From positions 4,774,001 to 4,838,000 of the forward strand of contig CASHTG010000001.1 in NCBI GenBank assembly GCA_949357655.1: DNA of 64,000 nt. Direction: 5' to 3'. Every line of letters begins with the position of its first letter. Position 1 is the first letter of the stretch. Shown one piece after another: positions 14,001 to 24,223 of this stretch. Below the pieces are notes generated by a model, which saw nothing but the letters and a program-made list of their open reading frames with translations, had not been told where the DNA came from and did not search any database. This DNA is from Parascedosporium putredinis. Taxonomy: Eukaryota; Ascomycota; Sordariomycetes; Microascales; Microascaceae. A program made the position numbers and the translations under genes.

Positions 14001-15129
14001 ATATCGGGATGCCGACAGTCGTCATCTACTCGCTACGAATTGACGGGAGCATACATTTGCCTACCTCAATCTCCAACATCGGGATATGGGCAGATGACGC
14101 ATGCCCGTAGCCGTGTCTCTTCACCCATCGCCTTTTATCCCTTTCTCTTGCATGTTAGATGTGATGAATTCTACTGTATACCCTTTAGCAAATCAGTCTT
14201 CTTCCCGCTCTCTGTCCGCCTCCTCAGCCTACGCAACTTTGCAGCACATGGCTCCGGTGTTCGTGGGGTCTTGCGCTGGTAGTAATCTATTCCGCGGATT
14301 GGCTTTGATGATGATAAGGGGTCGTGGCTTGGTGGCACGTCTGACAAGCACTATACTTTTCACCCGACAAGGGAGAGAACAGCTACTTGATTACGTCGTG
14401 TTTACTTTGCCCCCATCTCCTCTTTGTCTAAGGCGCGAGTTGGCAAATACGGGGGGGCGATATCGGATTTTTGAGTAACCTCATATTTCTTCCCCATACC
14501 TTCCTAAAGACTCTATTCTACTCCGGCCCCTCCCCTCCCGTCTTCCGCTCTCGCTTCCCACATGACGGCATGTCTAGACTCGTTTGACTCATCTGTATTT
14601 TCTGTAGCCTCGGGTACGTCATGGTGCCTTTTTTGGGGAAGCACGAATCTCCGGCTATGAAGTAATCCCTAGGAAAAAGACGGGATTTCTCATCCAAGAG
14701 TCCAGATAATCGGGCCCGCCACAGCAAAGAAAGAAGACATGGGTCTTGAACAGAACAAGCCGTTGAGGAGGACAAGCAGGGGTCTTCCCAGGTTGTACGG
14801 GGTGAGGGGGAATGCTGATCGGGATTTTCGGTCTACGTCACCCAGACGCGCAAGGCGGAAATGTGGGCAACCACAAGGACAACGCGGAAGAGGGGCGTGA
14901 AGATAGGCACGATAAGTGGTGAAGGTTCTGCGGATTTGGTAGGTCACGATGGTCGATGATGAAGGCAAACTCTTGAAGTCAGGAGGCAGCATGTCTTGGA
15001 GATGAATTGTAGCGAACGCAGATGATGCTTACGGATGACGCGAGGTGGCGGAGGGCATAAGTCAATCAATAAAGATGACACTGGCTCTAGAACTAGTATA
15101 ACCCCATAGGGGCCAGAGTGAAGGCGGCA

Positions 15130-15190
15130 GGCTGTTGGAGCAGGCGCCGGGATCTTGATCCCGGCTTGGGGTACCGACTACCCATCAGCC
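15130..15190. other. Compact inverted-repeat cluster, possible structured element
   Basis: Three stems can be drawn in 61 bases. GGCTG at 15130-15134 pairs with CAGCC at 15186-15190. GCCGGGATC at 15146-15154 pairs with GATCCCGGC at 15157-15165 across a 2-base gap, making a near-perfect palindrome. GGGTA at 15169-15173 pairs with TACCC at 15179-15183. The cluster lies about 350 bases beyond the stop codon of the NDUFA8 gene. It does not match a tRNA: there is no A or B box. The middle palindrome could equally be a protein-binding site. Confidence 0.25.
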
Positions 15191-15540
15191 GACGACCATG
15201 GCGTATTTGCCCCTCTAGAGGAGCATGTGTTCCCACAAACTTAGTTGATGCCAGACAGAGGGGTGGATGACGTTTTCCATATCATATATCACACAAGGCC
15301 AGGGTGATGGCTTGTAGGAAAAGGAATCGAGAATCTTTGCTAATCTGTTTTTGAGAGACGAAAGAACCTTATGCCTGGGGGACCTATGTACATCTGTATA
15401 CTCGCCCCGCCCGAAGCTACTACACGTATGAATAACACATCAAAGACCGACGTCTATGTGAAAAGAGATTGGAAAATGGAGACATGGGGTTAGGACAAGA
15501 GAGAGAGGCGCGGAGCTGAATCGCTCATATCGCGCTATTC

Positions 15541-16542
15541 TCACGCATCCTTGGAATCGGCCTGGGGCGCCACGAAGGGCTGGCCCTGACCCTTGAGGAT
15601 GGGGAAATCGGCGAGGACTTGCCTCGTCCTGAGGTGGACGGGTGTGGAGTTCTTGGGCTGATCGGGGACGACCTTTTCGAGTTTCTGCTTAATGGTTAGC
15701 AAAAGCCTGATATAACTGCCTTGTAATTTGCCTTGGGGAGCTCAAGAGGACCCGAGGCAGATGGGGATCTTGGCGGGACGAATAGGCTGTTTCGGAGCTT
15801 TCTGGGGAAAGACGTACGAGGTTCTCGAAAACACACTTGTTCAGCTTCCACTCCTCGGGGCGGCACTGCCAAAGCTGCTGGTTACCCTCCTCGAGGCACA
15901 TCCAATGCCTTCGGAACTCGTTCAAGCAATGTGTGTTGATGTCCTTGAGACTATATCAAAGAGCAGCGGTGGTTAGCTATTCGTAGTCGCAAAGAGGGCC
16001 CCCGTTTTGGAACCCAAGCGAGTGCGCGATACGCCCGGGTTCAGCAGACAAATAGGGAGATTCGTAGAGATGGGGTGGGGAGTGACGAACACGCTGGCGG
16101 CACATCTTGTGACCCTCCTTCCCTCCTTCATGCACTCGAGCTCGCCACGGCCGTTCGCTTCGGTCTTGCACTGCATGTAATCATCGTTGTAATCGCGGCA
16201 CCGGGCGCCGATGAAGAAAGCGGCCGAGAGCAGCGGGGCGGACGTGGCACCAATCTCCTTGACGGGGGATCGAGTCGGGGAGAGGAGTGGTGTCGATGAG
16301 CACCTGCTGGTTGAACCTGCGGAAGAGGGTGAGAGAAAAAAGCGTTAGTCTACATAAATTTCGCTCAATTCGCAGCTCCAAGGTTCCACGGCCCCTCCCT
16401 CGAAAAAGCGCCTTGAGCTCGGCCCGGCAGCTGCCGACGATTCGAGGGACAGAGGGCGAAGCGGGAGAGCAGGGAGCCAATTGAGATCGCACCCGGGTGC
16501 TCTGGGTCGAGGGATTGCTTACTGAGTCTGTCGGGACGCCAT
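15541..16542 (-). CDS. NDUFA8: NADH:ubiquinone oxidoreductase 20.8-kDa-type subunit (NDUFA8, CHCH protein)
   Basis: This is an accessory subunit of respiratory complex I, facing the mitochondrial intermembrane space. The exons are 16542-16523 (only 20 bases), 16316-16091, 15950-15818 and 15684-15541. Four CX9C motifs are visible in order: CRDYNDDYMQC, CMKEGRRVTRC, CLNEFRRHWMC and CRPEEWKLNKC. This double twin-CX9C layout is diagnostic of NDUFA8 and is oxidised by the Mia40 import pathway. The reading frame breaks at the G run 16264-16268 (CCCCC in the gene), between DTTPLPDSIP and EIGATSAP. Two lost C bases give a frame of 174 residues; one gained base is the alternative. Protein sequence on both sides matches the family, so I treat it as a functional gene with a sequence error. 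It diverges from NUP57. Confidence 0.92.
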
Positions 16543-17564
16543 GATGGACCGAGAGCGAGCTGCTGGGGGATCTGTCGTCGGTTGGTGGGGATGGAGAGAT
16601 GGGTCGTATGGGTGTGATGTCGGAAACTTTGCTATTACCAACATGCGAAATTTGTTTGGTTGACGTTCCTCACCGAGAGCTCACCGAGATTTGGTGCCTA
16701 AGGCTACAACACGATATCCAGCGCCAGAGACGAGAGAAGGAGCATTAAAGTAAGAAAAGTCATAAGTTTCTCTTGGAAAGATACGTGAAAAATTAAAATG
16801 GGAGAATTACTATCGTGCAAATGGTATATGTGTATCTCTTTCAATAACTGGGCTAACTTTCATGTAGCCGAGGTTGTGATGGCTGAATGTCACCACTGCT
16901 TGAGCTGCTCTTCTAAGTCCTAGATTCCGGGTCCCGGCCATCGCTAACAGTGGTCAAGATTATGGAGCTCTTACGCGGTCCTCAAACCTGCTCGAGGCTC
17001 TGGATTGACCGAGAGTTATATCTACATCTGGCTCTTAGCGATCATGCTCCTTCGCATTTTAGATTTCCATAGTATAGACGTTGGTTGATAGCTAAAAGTG
17101 GAAGGTAGGGAGGTGTCAAAAGAAAGCATGCACGGTCCTAAGAGCCCAAGTTTTTCGTGGGGTTTTTTCGAGCACCATGAGCCTGTGAGAAGTGATGGAT
17201 ATTTGGCACATGCTGACTAACCTAATACAGCAACCGGCCGTGATTTTCGCACCACAACCTGGAGCCTCTTGAAAATTCGCGAAGCTCACGAAGCTCTTGA
17301 TGGCCGCGCCAAACACACGCCGCCTTGCCACCGACGATCCATCTCATCAATCGCTCCTCCCTAGGTCTCGGAATTCTGCCATACCCCATCGCCTTATATT
17401 GTTCGAAAAACGTTTTTATCTTTTTTCCCAACAAGGTCGCGTCTCGGTAACCGGCTCTCGCCCTGGTCTGTCTCCGAGAACGGTTCTTTTCATCAAAACA
17501 CGAACGGCCTCCTGCCGCTCTCCCTCCGATCCGCACCTCCCTCTCCTGCTCCAGCTACCAAAAC
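16543..17564. promoter_or_regulatory. Divergent intergenic region, NDUFA8 / NUP57
   Basis: This 1.0-kb spacer must hold the promoters of both divergent genes. No further gene is visible. I see no unambiguous TATA box. Confidence 0.5.
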
Positions 17565-17615
17565 ATGTCGTCCATATTCGCAAGGCCCGCGGGCCAGTCT
17601 ATATTCGGCGCTCCC

Positions 17616-17650
<35 letters not shown>

Positions 17651-18816
17651 ACAACAACTACTACAGCAACAACAGCAGCAGCAACAGCAGCAACAACAGA
17701 CCATGCAGGGCAGCATCTTTGGCCAGACAGCGCCGATGGGAGGGCAAATGCAACAGCCTCAGCAGCAAGCACCACAGCTCCCCGCTCTCTCCCAGTCCCA
17801 AGCGCAGCTCTCCAGTTCACTGTGGCAGCCGGTTAAGGACACGCCCCGTACGTAGACTCACTCGTCACTCGTTGCCTCCTCCGCCGCGAAACGATGGCTG
17901 GACCCGACTTTTGTTGCCTCTCGCTAACTTGATACTTCTCTCGCGCAGACCAACGCCCCTTGACCGAACAGATCCAGCAACTGACCGAGAAATGGGATCC
18001 TGGGAACCCCAACTGCGTTTTCAAGCACTACTTCTACAACAAGGTGGACGAAACCAACATTCCCTTCTACAAGCCGCTGCCCCACGAGAACCCTCGCGAA
18101 TGGGAAGAAGCCCTGCAGAAGAAGCCAGCACCCGGCTTCATACCCGTCATGTGCGCCGGTTTCACCGGCCTCTCGGATCGTCTAAAGACACAGAAGCGCG
18201 CGGTCGCTGACCTCAACACAAGGCTGCACCAGATCAATGGCGCCCTCGATGCGATCCTCTCTCGTCACGACCTTCAGACTAGTGTGAGAGCGGCGGCCGC
18301 CCGCCGGCGCCACACCGTGTTGCAGGAGCGTTGCATAGGGCTGGCGGCCAAGGTGCAGGTGCTGCGAAACCGGGGATACGCCCTCAGCGGAGACGAGGAC
18401 CACCTCAGGCTTAAGCTCAAGAGCCTGGAGGCGTCGATCCAGGACCCCGCCCTAAGCGCCAAGGAGGAGGAGCTGTGGAGCAGACTCATCGTGATTAGGG
18501 GATACGCGGAGCGGTTGACCCAAGAGATCAACAGGCCCGCTTCCAAGGACGAGGGTCATCTCGACGAAGAGACGGAGATGAAGGCGAAGAAGGTTTGTCT
18601 TGCTGTCTTACTCCCTATCTTGCGAAGCACAGTGAATCTAACCGAATTACTTAGGTGTTGGAGGACTACGAGAAGCAGCTTCTACATCTCAAGAAGGAGG
18701 TCGAGACGATCAAGGGGATTTCGAACAATGGGAGAAGGATAGGGACTCCACGTCGTGATGAGTCGGGTATGAGCACGAGTTATGGGAAAGACTTGCCGCT
18801 GAGGCCAGGCTTATAG
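17565..18816 (+). CDS. NUP57: Nucleoporin NUP57 (vertebrate NUP54 homologue)
   Basis: This is a central-channel nucleoporin that works with NSP1 and NUP49 in the nuclear pore. The exons are 17565-17847, 17949-18592 and 18655-18816. The frame is intact and gives 362 residues. The N-terminus has a few SIFG-type FG motifs (residues 3-15 and after the glutamines) around a polyglutamine run of about 28 residues from residue 18. The Nup54 domain begins near LTEKWDPGNPNCVF and includes FIPVMCAGFTGL. It is followed by alpha-helical coiled-coil sequence (LNTRLHQINGALDAIL onward, EDYEKQLLHLKKEVETIKG) that mediates trimer assembly. The FG part is short compared with yeast Nup57, so extra FG repeats upstream cannot be excluded. 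However, the start at 17565 has a good context (AAAACATGTCG). Confidence 0.92.
17617..17700 (+). repeat. CAG/CAA repeat encoding polyglutamine in NUP57
   Basis: This is a run of mixed CAG and CAA codons (with two Leu codons, CTA) inside the first exon of NUP57. Mixed codons make it less slippage-prone than a pure CAG run, but its length is likely to vary between strains. Confidence 0.9.
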
Positions 18817-19331
18817 ACCGGGTGATGCCAAGGGTGCATCTGCTCACCATCTTGTACAGGAACAGAGATACATGTAATGGAATGGTGTTTTGCCTACGTC
18901 TACGTGTGAAGGAAACGAAATCAAGATGAGGTGGATTGTTTCAGGTGATGACTAGCTTTTTTGTTGCTTTCTCTCTCTCACTGGGATTGCCCTACCCAGT
19001 GGGTTTGTATTGTACATTCTCGTCCTTCTATTTTCCTCATTACAGCCGTGACAATACGATGTTCCTACATGCGCAATAATACAACACATGCACAGATTAA
19101 AGTGCGTGCTCAAGATATAGAAAAGGGAAAGAGATGGAAACACGACGCCTGGTTCGGACGAAGGGGTGGTTGTGTTTCGGTCAAGGTCGCCACTCCGCGA
19201 GATTCCCGGGAATGCAGGCTGGGTCTCGTCTCGTCCCCCAAGATTGATCCTGCTTGGTTCAACGGGCTGAGTCGGGGCACACAACTTTGGATTCTCGGGA
19301 GGCGAAGTCCGAGCCGTCGGGGTATGCCAGG
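18817..19331. other. Convergent 3' spacer, NUP57 / TOM5
   Basis: This spacer between the convergent NUP57 and TOM5 genes should hold both 3' untranslated regions. I see no further gene. Confidence 0.6.
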
Positions 19332-19707
19332 TTAGAACATGTGCTTGACAGCATCGATGGCATAAGGGGCTATGGGTGAGATTCATCATTAGCAACTCGT
19401 GCCTGGTCATCAATGGAAACAACGGCGGGTGGATTGGGCCGAGGAAAAGAAAAGGAATCAAACGCGTACAGAGGTAGAGGATGACGGCGGCGGCAAGAGA
19501 GCGCTGGACGGTAAAGGTAGCTTCGGCCTCAAGCTGCTTCATCTCCTCTTCAGAAATCTGGGGGCGCGACTGCGGTATCGGTGTTGGTTAGCTCTTATGC
19601 ATCGGGCTCCGTTTCCATGCCATCGCATGCCAGGCTGCATGCGCGACGGCTGGCTCAGCTCCCCATCCCGTTTAGCTTGCTTGAGTGTACGTACATCCTC
19701 CGAACAT
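19332..19707 (-). CDS. TOM5: TOM5, small subunit of the mitochondrial outer-membrane translocase
   Basis: The three exons are 19707-19695 (13 bases, MFGG plus one base), 19569-19470 and 19369-19332. Splice sites are GTACGT...CGCAG and GTACGC...CATAG. The protein is about 50 residues and shows the family pattern: MFGG start, an acidic QISEEE segment, EAEATFTVQ, then a single membrane helix AAAVILYLSPYAIDAV near the C-terminus. TOM5 helps pass preproteins to the TOM40 pore. The frame is off by one at the second exon's C run (GGGGG at 19560-19564 on the plus strand). Two lost C bases restore FAPPQIS. The 13-base first exon and this error make the gene easy to overlook. It diverges from the glycine decarboxylase gene. 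Confidence 0.85.
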
Positions 19708-20102
19708 TTTGGCAGAGTAAGTTGAATTAGAGAGTAGGAGTTGGATTCGATTCGAGCTATTTCGTGCGGACCGTTGTTCTTGGACGGGTTATGAGATCGA
19801 TATGTGGATACTGGAAAGTTCGTGATGTTCCCTCTGATGGCTCAGCTTCGAAAAATTCGAAAGCCTGTCAAGGTGCAAGGAAAAAACCAGCTCTCGCCTC
19901 GCGTTGGCAATATTAGCCGAAGATCAGCCTTTCAGATCTTTGGCATTTGGTTGAGCCTATGGCCTCTCCTTATCTAGATAGCGCTACGGCGCATGGTCCG
20001 TGACCGACCCGTGACTTGAGCAAATGATTGAACACTGAACCGGGATGACGGTATTATCTGATATCCGGAAACAGCCGAGTCTACCCAGTCTCAGCAACAA
20101 AC

Positions 20103-20120
20103 TTTTTTTTTTTTTTTTTT
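20103..20120. repeat. Poly(dT) tract, 18 bases
   Basis: This is an uninterrupted T run in the TOM5/glycine decarboxylase spacer. Such tracts exclude nucleosomes in fungal promoters. Its true length is uncertain given the homopolymer errors elsewhere. Confidence 0.85.
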
Positions 20121-20375
20121 CTGTTGACCCTTGCCTGCCGTCAAAAGGAGGGTGAGATGGTGAGATAGCTCCGATTCCCTTGCCTTCCTGAAGGATCCAC
20201 CTCACCCGTGATAAACCCCGGAAGGAAGGAACAGGCAGATAAGGTTTCCCCATCCATTCTTCCCAGTAGATTTAGTCTTGCCCTGCCAAAGAGAAGGGAA
20301 AATTAAGAAAAACCAGAAGGGTGCCGCTAGTCAGGGTTTCGCAGGGAAGTCGGCCGCTCTCAATTGGCTTTGATC

Positions 20376-20381
20376 TGACTC
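20376..20381 (+). promoter_or_regulatory. TGACTC hexamer (GCN4/BAS1-type site)
   Basis: This TGACTC lies 619 bases upstream of the glycine decarboxylase start. In yeast the hexamer is bound by Gcn4 and Bas1, and Bas1 drives the GCV genes. Function here is inferred. Confidence 0.35.
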
Positions 20382-20598
20382 GTCAGTGAGAGTCTATTTC
20401 CCCCACCAAGGCAATTATCCCATGAAAGACGGGGACCCCCTTGGCTTCGCTGACCGCCGTTGAAATGCGCCCTTGCTCCGCAGTAAGCTTGTTGGCTTTA
20501 AGTAGGGAGTAGGGGCCAATACTTTGTAGAAATCGATACGACCTCCAGTCTCTGCTGCCATGACCCCTGGATGGTGTCATTATGGTGGGTGGCGTTAT

Positions 20599-20605
20599 TG
20601 ACTCA
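20599..20605 (+). promoter_or_regulatory. Perfect TGACTCA site (CPC1/GCN4 type)
   Basis: This heptamer lies 396 bases upstream of the glycine decarboxylase start codon and matches the consensus of the fungal cross-pathway-control regulator. Confidence 0.5.
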
Positions 20606-20617
20606 ATTCGCCTCGGG

Positions 20618-20623
20618 TGACTC
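20618..20623 (+). promoter_or_regulatory. Second TGACTC site next to the perfect one
   Basis: This TGACTC lies 19 bases after the start of the perfect TGACTCA heptamer, in the same orientation, about two helical turns apart. Confidence 0.4.
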
Positions 20624-20779
20624 TTGGAGTACTTTGCTCCTTCCTCAGCAGAGCTCCTTCCATCTTCCCGCGCGCTAGACACGCAAGCCGAGGTGTACAC
20701 CCGATCTCGGGCGGCGCTTTGAGCAGGAACGCTACATACCCACCGCCCCTCTCCCCGTGGGAGGTATAACATTGTATTC

Positions 20780-20796
20780 TTTTTTTTTTTTTTTTT
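20780..20796. repeat. Poly(dT) tract, 17 bases
   Basis: This T run lies about 200 bases upstream of the glycine decarboxylase start codon. It is a likely nucleosome-depleting promoter element. Confidence 0.85.
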
Positions 20797-20994
20797 CCGT
20801 TTCATCTTCTCTCTTCCCCTTCTCCTCCTAGACCAAGCCTAGCCCTTGAGAGAAAAAAACCAAGTGTGTGTTCCGGAAATTTCCAGCACCGGTTGATTTC
20901 ACGTGCACGACTTGCACGGGCAAGGAAGAGAGAGAGAGGCTTTGGCCTTTGTAGGAAGACCAACCCCTCAATCCTATAACTTCGAGAGAACACC

Positions 20995-23900
20995 ATGGCG
21001 ATGCGAAGATTGACCACCCGGCGGGTGCTGCCCGCCGCCCCGCGCTTCTCAACTTACACCGCGCGCCTGCGACCTTCATCTTCACCAGTCTTGCGATCCC
21101 CAGCCGCGGCTTCCACCGGCGGCAATGGAGCCGCCGTCTTTGCTGAGCGTGTGAGGCCGCTCATGGTCACCGACTTGGACACATTCCCTCGCCGCCACAT
21201 CGGACCCGACGATAGCGAGGCGGTGGAGATGCTCCAGGCCTTGTCGCCGCCTGCCAAGTCTTTTGACGAATTCATCTCTCAAGTCATCCCCGCCAACATT
21301 TTGTCCACTTCCCGTGAGCTTCTCAGCCTGAGTGGCAAAGCCCAGAGCCAGATCCTGGATGAGAGGGATGTGGCCCGTGAGGCCAACGAGATCGCCGAGA
21401 GCAACGAGAGCTACACCAGCCTCATTGGCGCTGGCTACGCTCCTACCGTCACCCCGGCGTGATTGCGAGGAACATTCTCCAGAACCCGGCTTGGTACACC
21501 AGCTACACACCGTACCAGGCTGAAATCAGCCAGGGCCGTCTTGAGAGCTTGCTAAACTATCAGACCCTGGTCTCCGATCTCACCGGCTTGCCCGTCTCCA
21601 ACGCAAGTCTTCTTGACGAGGGAACCGCCGCCTCCGAAGCCATGACCATGTCCCTCAATGCCCTTCCTGCGTCTCGACAAAAGCGCCCGGGCAAGACCTT
21701 TGTCATCTCCGACCGCGTCCACCCCCAGACTCTTTCCGTCATCAAGAGTCGAGCTGAGGGCTTCAAGGTGGACTTGAAGGTGGTTGATGTATCTTCGCCC
21801 GAATCGCTTGACGCCATCAAGGCCCTGGGTCAGGACCTCGTTGGTGTGCTGGTCCAATATCCGGATACCAGGGGCCACGTACACGATTTCAGGAAACTCG
21901 CCGACGCCGTTCACGAGCAGGGCGCTCTCCTGAGCGCGGCCACCGACCTCCTCGCTCTTACCACGCTCACCCCTCCCGGCGAATGGGGCGCTGATATCGC
22001 GCTCGGCACTTCTCAGCGTTTCGGTATCCCCTCGGATTCGGCGGCCCCCATGCCGCGTTCTTCTCTGTCAAGGAAAACCTCAAGCGAAAGATTCCCGGCC
22101 GCTTGGTCGGTATCTCCAAGGATCGCCTTGGCAACAAAGCCCTGAGACTGGCGCTGCAGACCCGCGAGCAACATATCCGGAGAGAAAAGGCGACTAGCAA
22201 CGTTTGCACTGCGCAGGCCCTTTTGGCCAACATGAGCGCCATGTACGCCATTTATCACGGCCCTGAAGGTCTCAAGGCCCAGGCCGAGAAACTTACGCAT
22301 TGGGCTCGCCTTATCCAGGCTGTTTCCGAGTTCTACGGTATTGAAACGGAAAAGAGCTCTCTTGACCCTCACGGCCGTGTGCTCTTCGACACCGTCATCC
22401 TTAAGGCTGGAAACGCCACCCCCAGATTATCGACCGGGCCCGACAGGCGCGTATAAACCTCCGGGATCACGGAAACGGCGACCTCGGTATTAGCGTGAAT
22501 GAGCAGCTGACCCCCAGGACCTCGAGATTCTTTTGGAAAAGGTGATCAAGGAGTCTGCCACGAAGAACCAATCTGTGTCCTACCAAGAGGCGTTTGAAGC
22601 TGCAGTCCAGCAAGTCGGCGCATCTCCGTCCTCCGAACTCCCCGCGACCGTGAAGCGTACCTCGGAATACCTCACTCACCCCGTTTTCAACACCCACCAC
22701 AGCGAAACCGAGCTTCTCCGATACATCTATCACCTTCAGGCCAAGGATCTCTCGCTCGTCCACTCCATGATCCCTCTAGGCTCCTGCACTATGAAGCTCA
22801 ACGGAACGACCGAGATGGAAATCATTACCCTCCCCGGCTTTGCGAACCAACACCCCTTTAGCCCCGCCGAGCAGAATCGTGGATACCAGCGCCTGATTGA
22901 CGAGCTCGAGGAACAGCTCGCCGCCATCACCGGCATGGACGGCACGTCGATCCAGCCCAACTCTGGTGCCCAGGGAGAGTTTGCTGGTCTCCGGGTCATC
23001 CGAAAATTCCACGAGAAGCAGCCCGGTGCCAAGCGCGATATTTGCCTCATCCCGGTCTCCGCCCACGGAACGAACCCGGCGTCTGCGGCCATGGCAGGCA
23101 TGCGCGTTGTCCCCGTCAAGTGCAACACCACTACGGGTAACCTTGACCTCGCGGATCTCGAGGCCAAGTGCAAGAAGCACGCGGATGAGCTCGGCGCCAT
23201 GATGATCACGTACCCCAGCACGTTTGGCGTGTTCGAGCCCGAGGTCAAGAAGGTCTGCGAAGTTGTCCACCAGTACGGCGGCCTCGTGTACATGGATGGC
23301 GCCAACATGAACGCCCAGATTGGCCTGAGCTCCCCGGCGAGATTGGTGCTGACGTGTGCCACCTGAACCTTCACAAGACCTTCTGCATCCCGCACGGCGG
23401 TGGCGGCCCCGGCGTTGGTCCCATCTGCGTGAAGAAGGACTTGATCCCGTTCCTCCCCGGCAAGTCTCCTGAGGCCGGCGAGCCCATGGTCAGCAGCGCA
23501 CCTTACGGCAGCGCGAGCATTCTCCCCATCAGCTGGGCCTACAACAAGCTCATGGGCACCGACGGTCTCCGCAAGGCCACGCAATTCACCCTCCTCAACG
23601 CCAACTACCTCCTCGCCCGCCTCAAGCCACACTACAAGATCCTCTACACCAACGAGAACGGCCGGTGCGCGCACGAGTTCATCCTCGACGCCCGGCCTTT
23701 CAAGGAGTCGGCTGGCATCGAGGCCATCGACATTGCCAAGCGTCTCCAAGACTTTGGCTTCCACGCCCCCACCATGAGCTGGCCCGTCGCCAACACCCTC
23801 ATGATCGAGCCCACGGAAAGCGAGAGCAAAGAGGAGCTCGACCGCTTTGTGGACGCCTTGGTGGCTATCCGACAGGAGATTCGTGATGTCGAGGAAGGCA

Positions 23901-24223
23901 AGGTACCCCGCGAGGGTAATGTGCTCAAGATGGCCCCTCACCCCGTGGGCGATATCGTCGAGGGGGATGCCGAGGGCAAGTGGGATAGGCCCTACACGAG
24001 GCAGCAGGCCGCGTACCCCCTCCCTGGCTCAAGGAGAAGAAGTTCTGGCCCACCGTCGCGAGGGTAGATGATGGTGAGTAGCCTATTCCTTTTTCACTTT
24101 TTTATTCCTTGTTTTTGCACCTCTCACATGACAATAATGACTGACGATTTCGCGATTTTAGCCTACGGCGACTTGAACTTGTTCTGCACATGCCCTCCTG
24201 TCGAGGACACAACTCAGGAGTGA
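20995..24223 (+). CDS. GCV2: Glycine dehydrogenase (decarboxylating), P-protein of the glycine cleavage system
   Basis: This PLP enzyme decarboxylates glycine and passes the aminomethyl group to the lipoyl H-protein in the mitochondrial matrix. The exons are 20995-24073 and 24162-24223. A second Met is two codons in (21001). The first 40 residues are Arg/Ser/Ala-rich, as in a transit peptide. Family landmarks in order are RHIGPDD, WYTSYTPYQAEISQGRLESL, NASLLDEGTAASEAM, HPQTL, HGTNPASAAMAG, YMDGANMNAQIGL and NLHKTF (PLP-binding Lys near residue 796), then HGGGGPGVGP and GDLNLFCTCPP. Six single-base losses break the frame, at the C runs 21452-21455, 22028-22031, 22419-22423, 22511-22515, 23332-23335 and within 24016-24024. 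Correcting each joins all blocks into 1048 residues, the usual length. Three TGACTC sites lie upstream. Confidence 0.96.

Larger units (their letters stand above)
4998..15540. other. 10.5-kb gene-poor stretch
   Basis: I recognise no gene. Many open frames of 60-220 codons exist on both strands (for example around 5.0-5.7, 6.1-6.8 and 8.0-8.7 kb). None shows domain-like sequence, a signal peptide or credible exon linkage. Small tandem units occur, such as an 8-base CACGATCC unit at 8077-8098, and a run of seven G at 14451-14457. There is no strong AT bias suggesting repeat-induced point mutation. An inverted-repeat cluster at 15130-15190 is listed separately. Confidence 0.5.
19708..20994. promoter_or_regulatory. 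Divergent intergenic region, TOM5 / glycine decarboxylase
   Basis: This 1.3-kb spacer carries two long T tracts (20103-20120 and 20780-20796) and three TGACTC hexamers listed separately. No further gene is evident. Confidence 0.6.

Noticed and set aside
22736..23941. 401-codon open frame on the minus strand
   Set aside because: It is antisense to glycine decarboxylase and results from G+C-rich codon bias. The plus strand carries the conserved protein.
20995..24223. Glycine decarboxylase as a pseudogene
   Set aside because: All six breaks are one-base losses in C runs or C-rich sequence, with full conservation on both sides, and the same pattern affects other essential genes.
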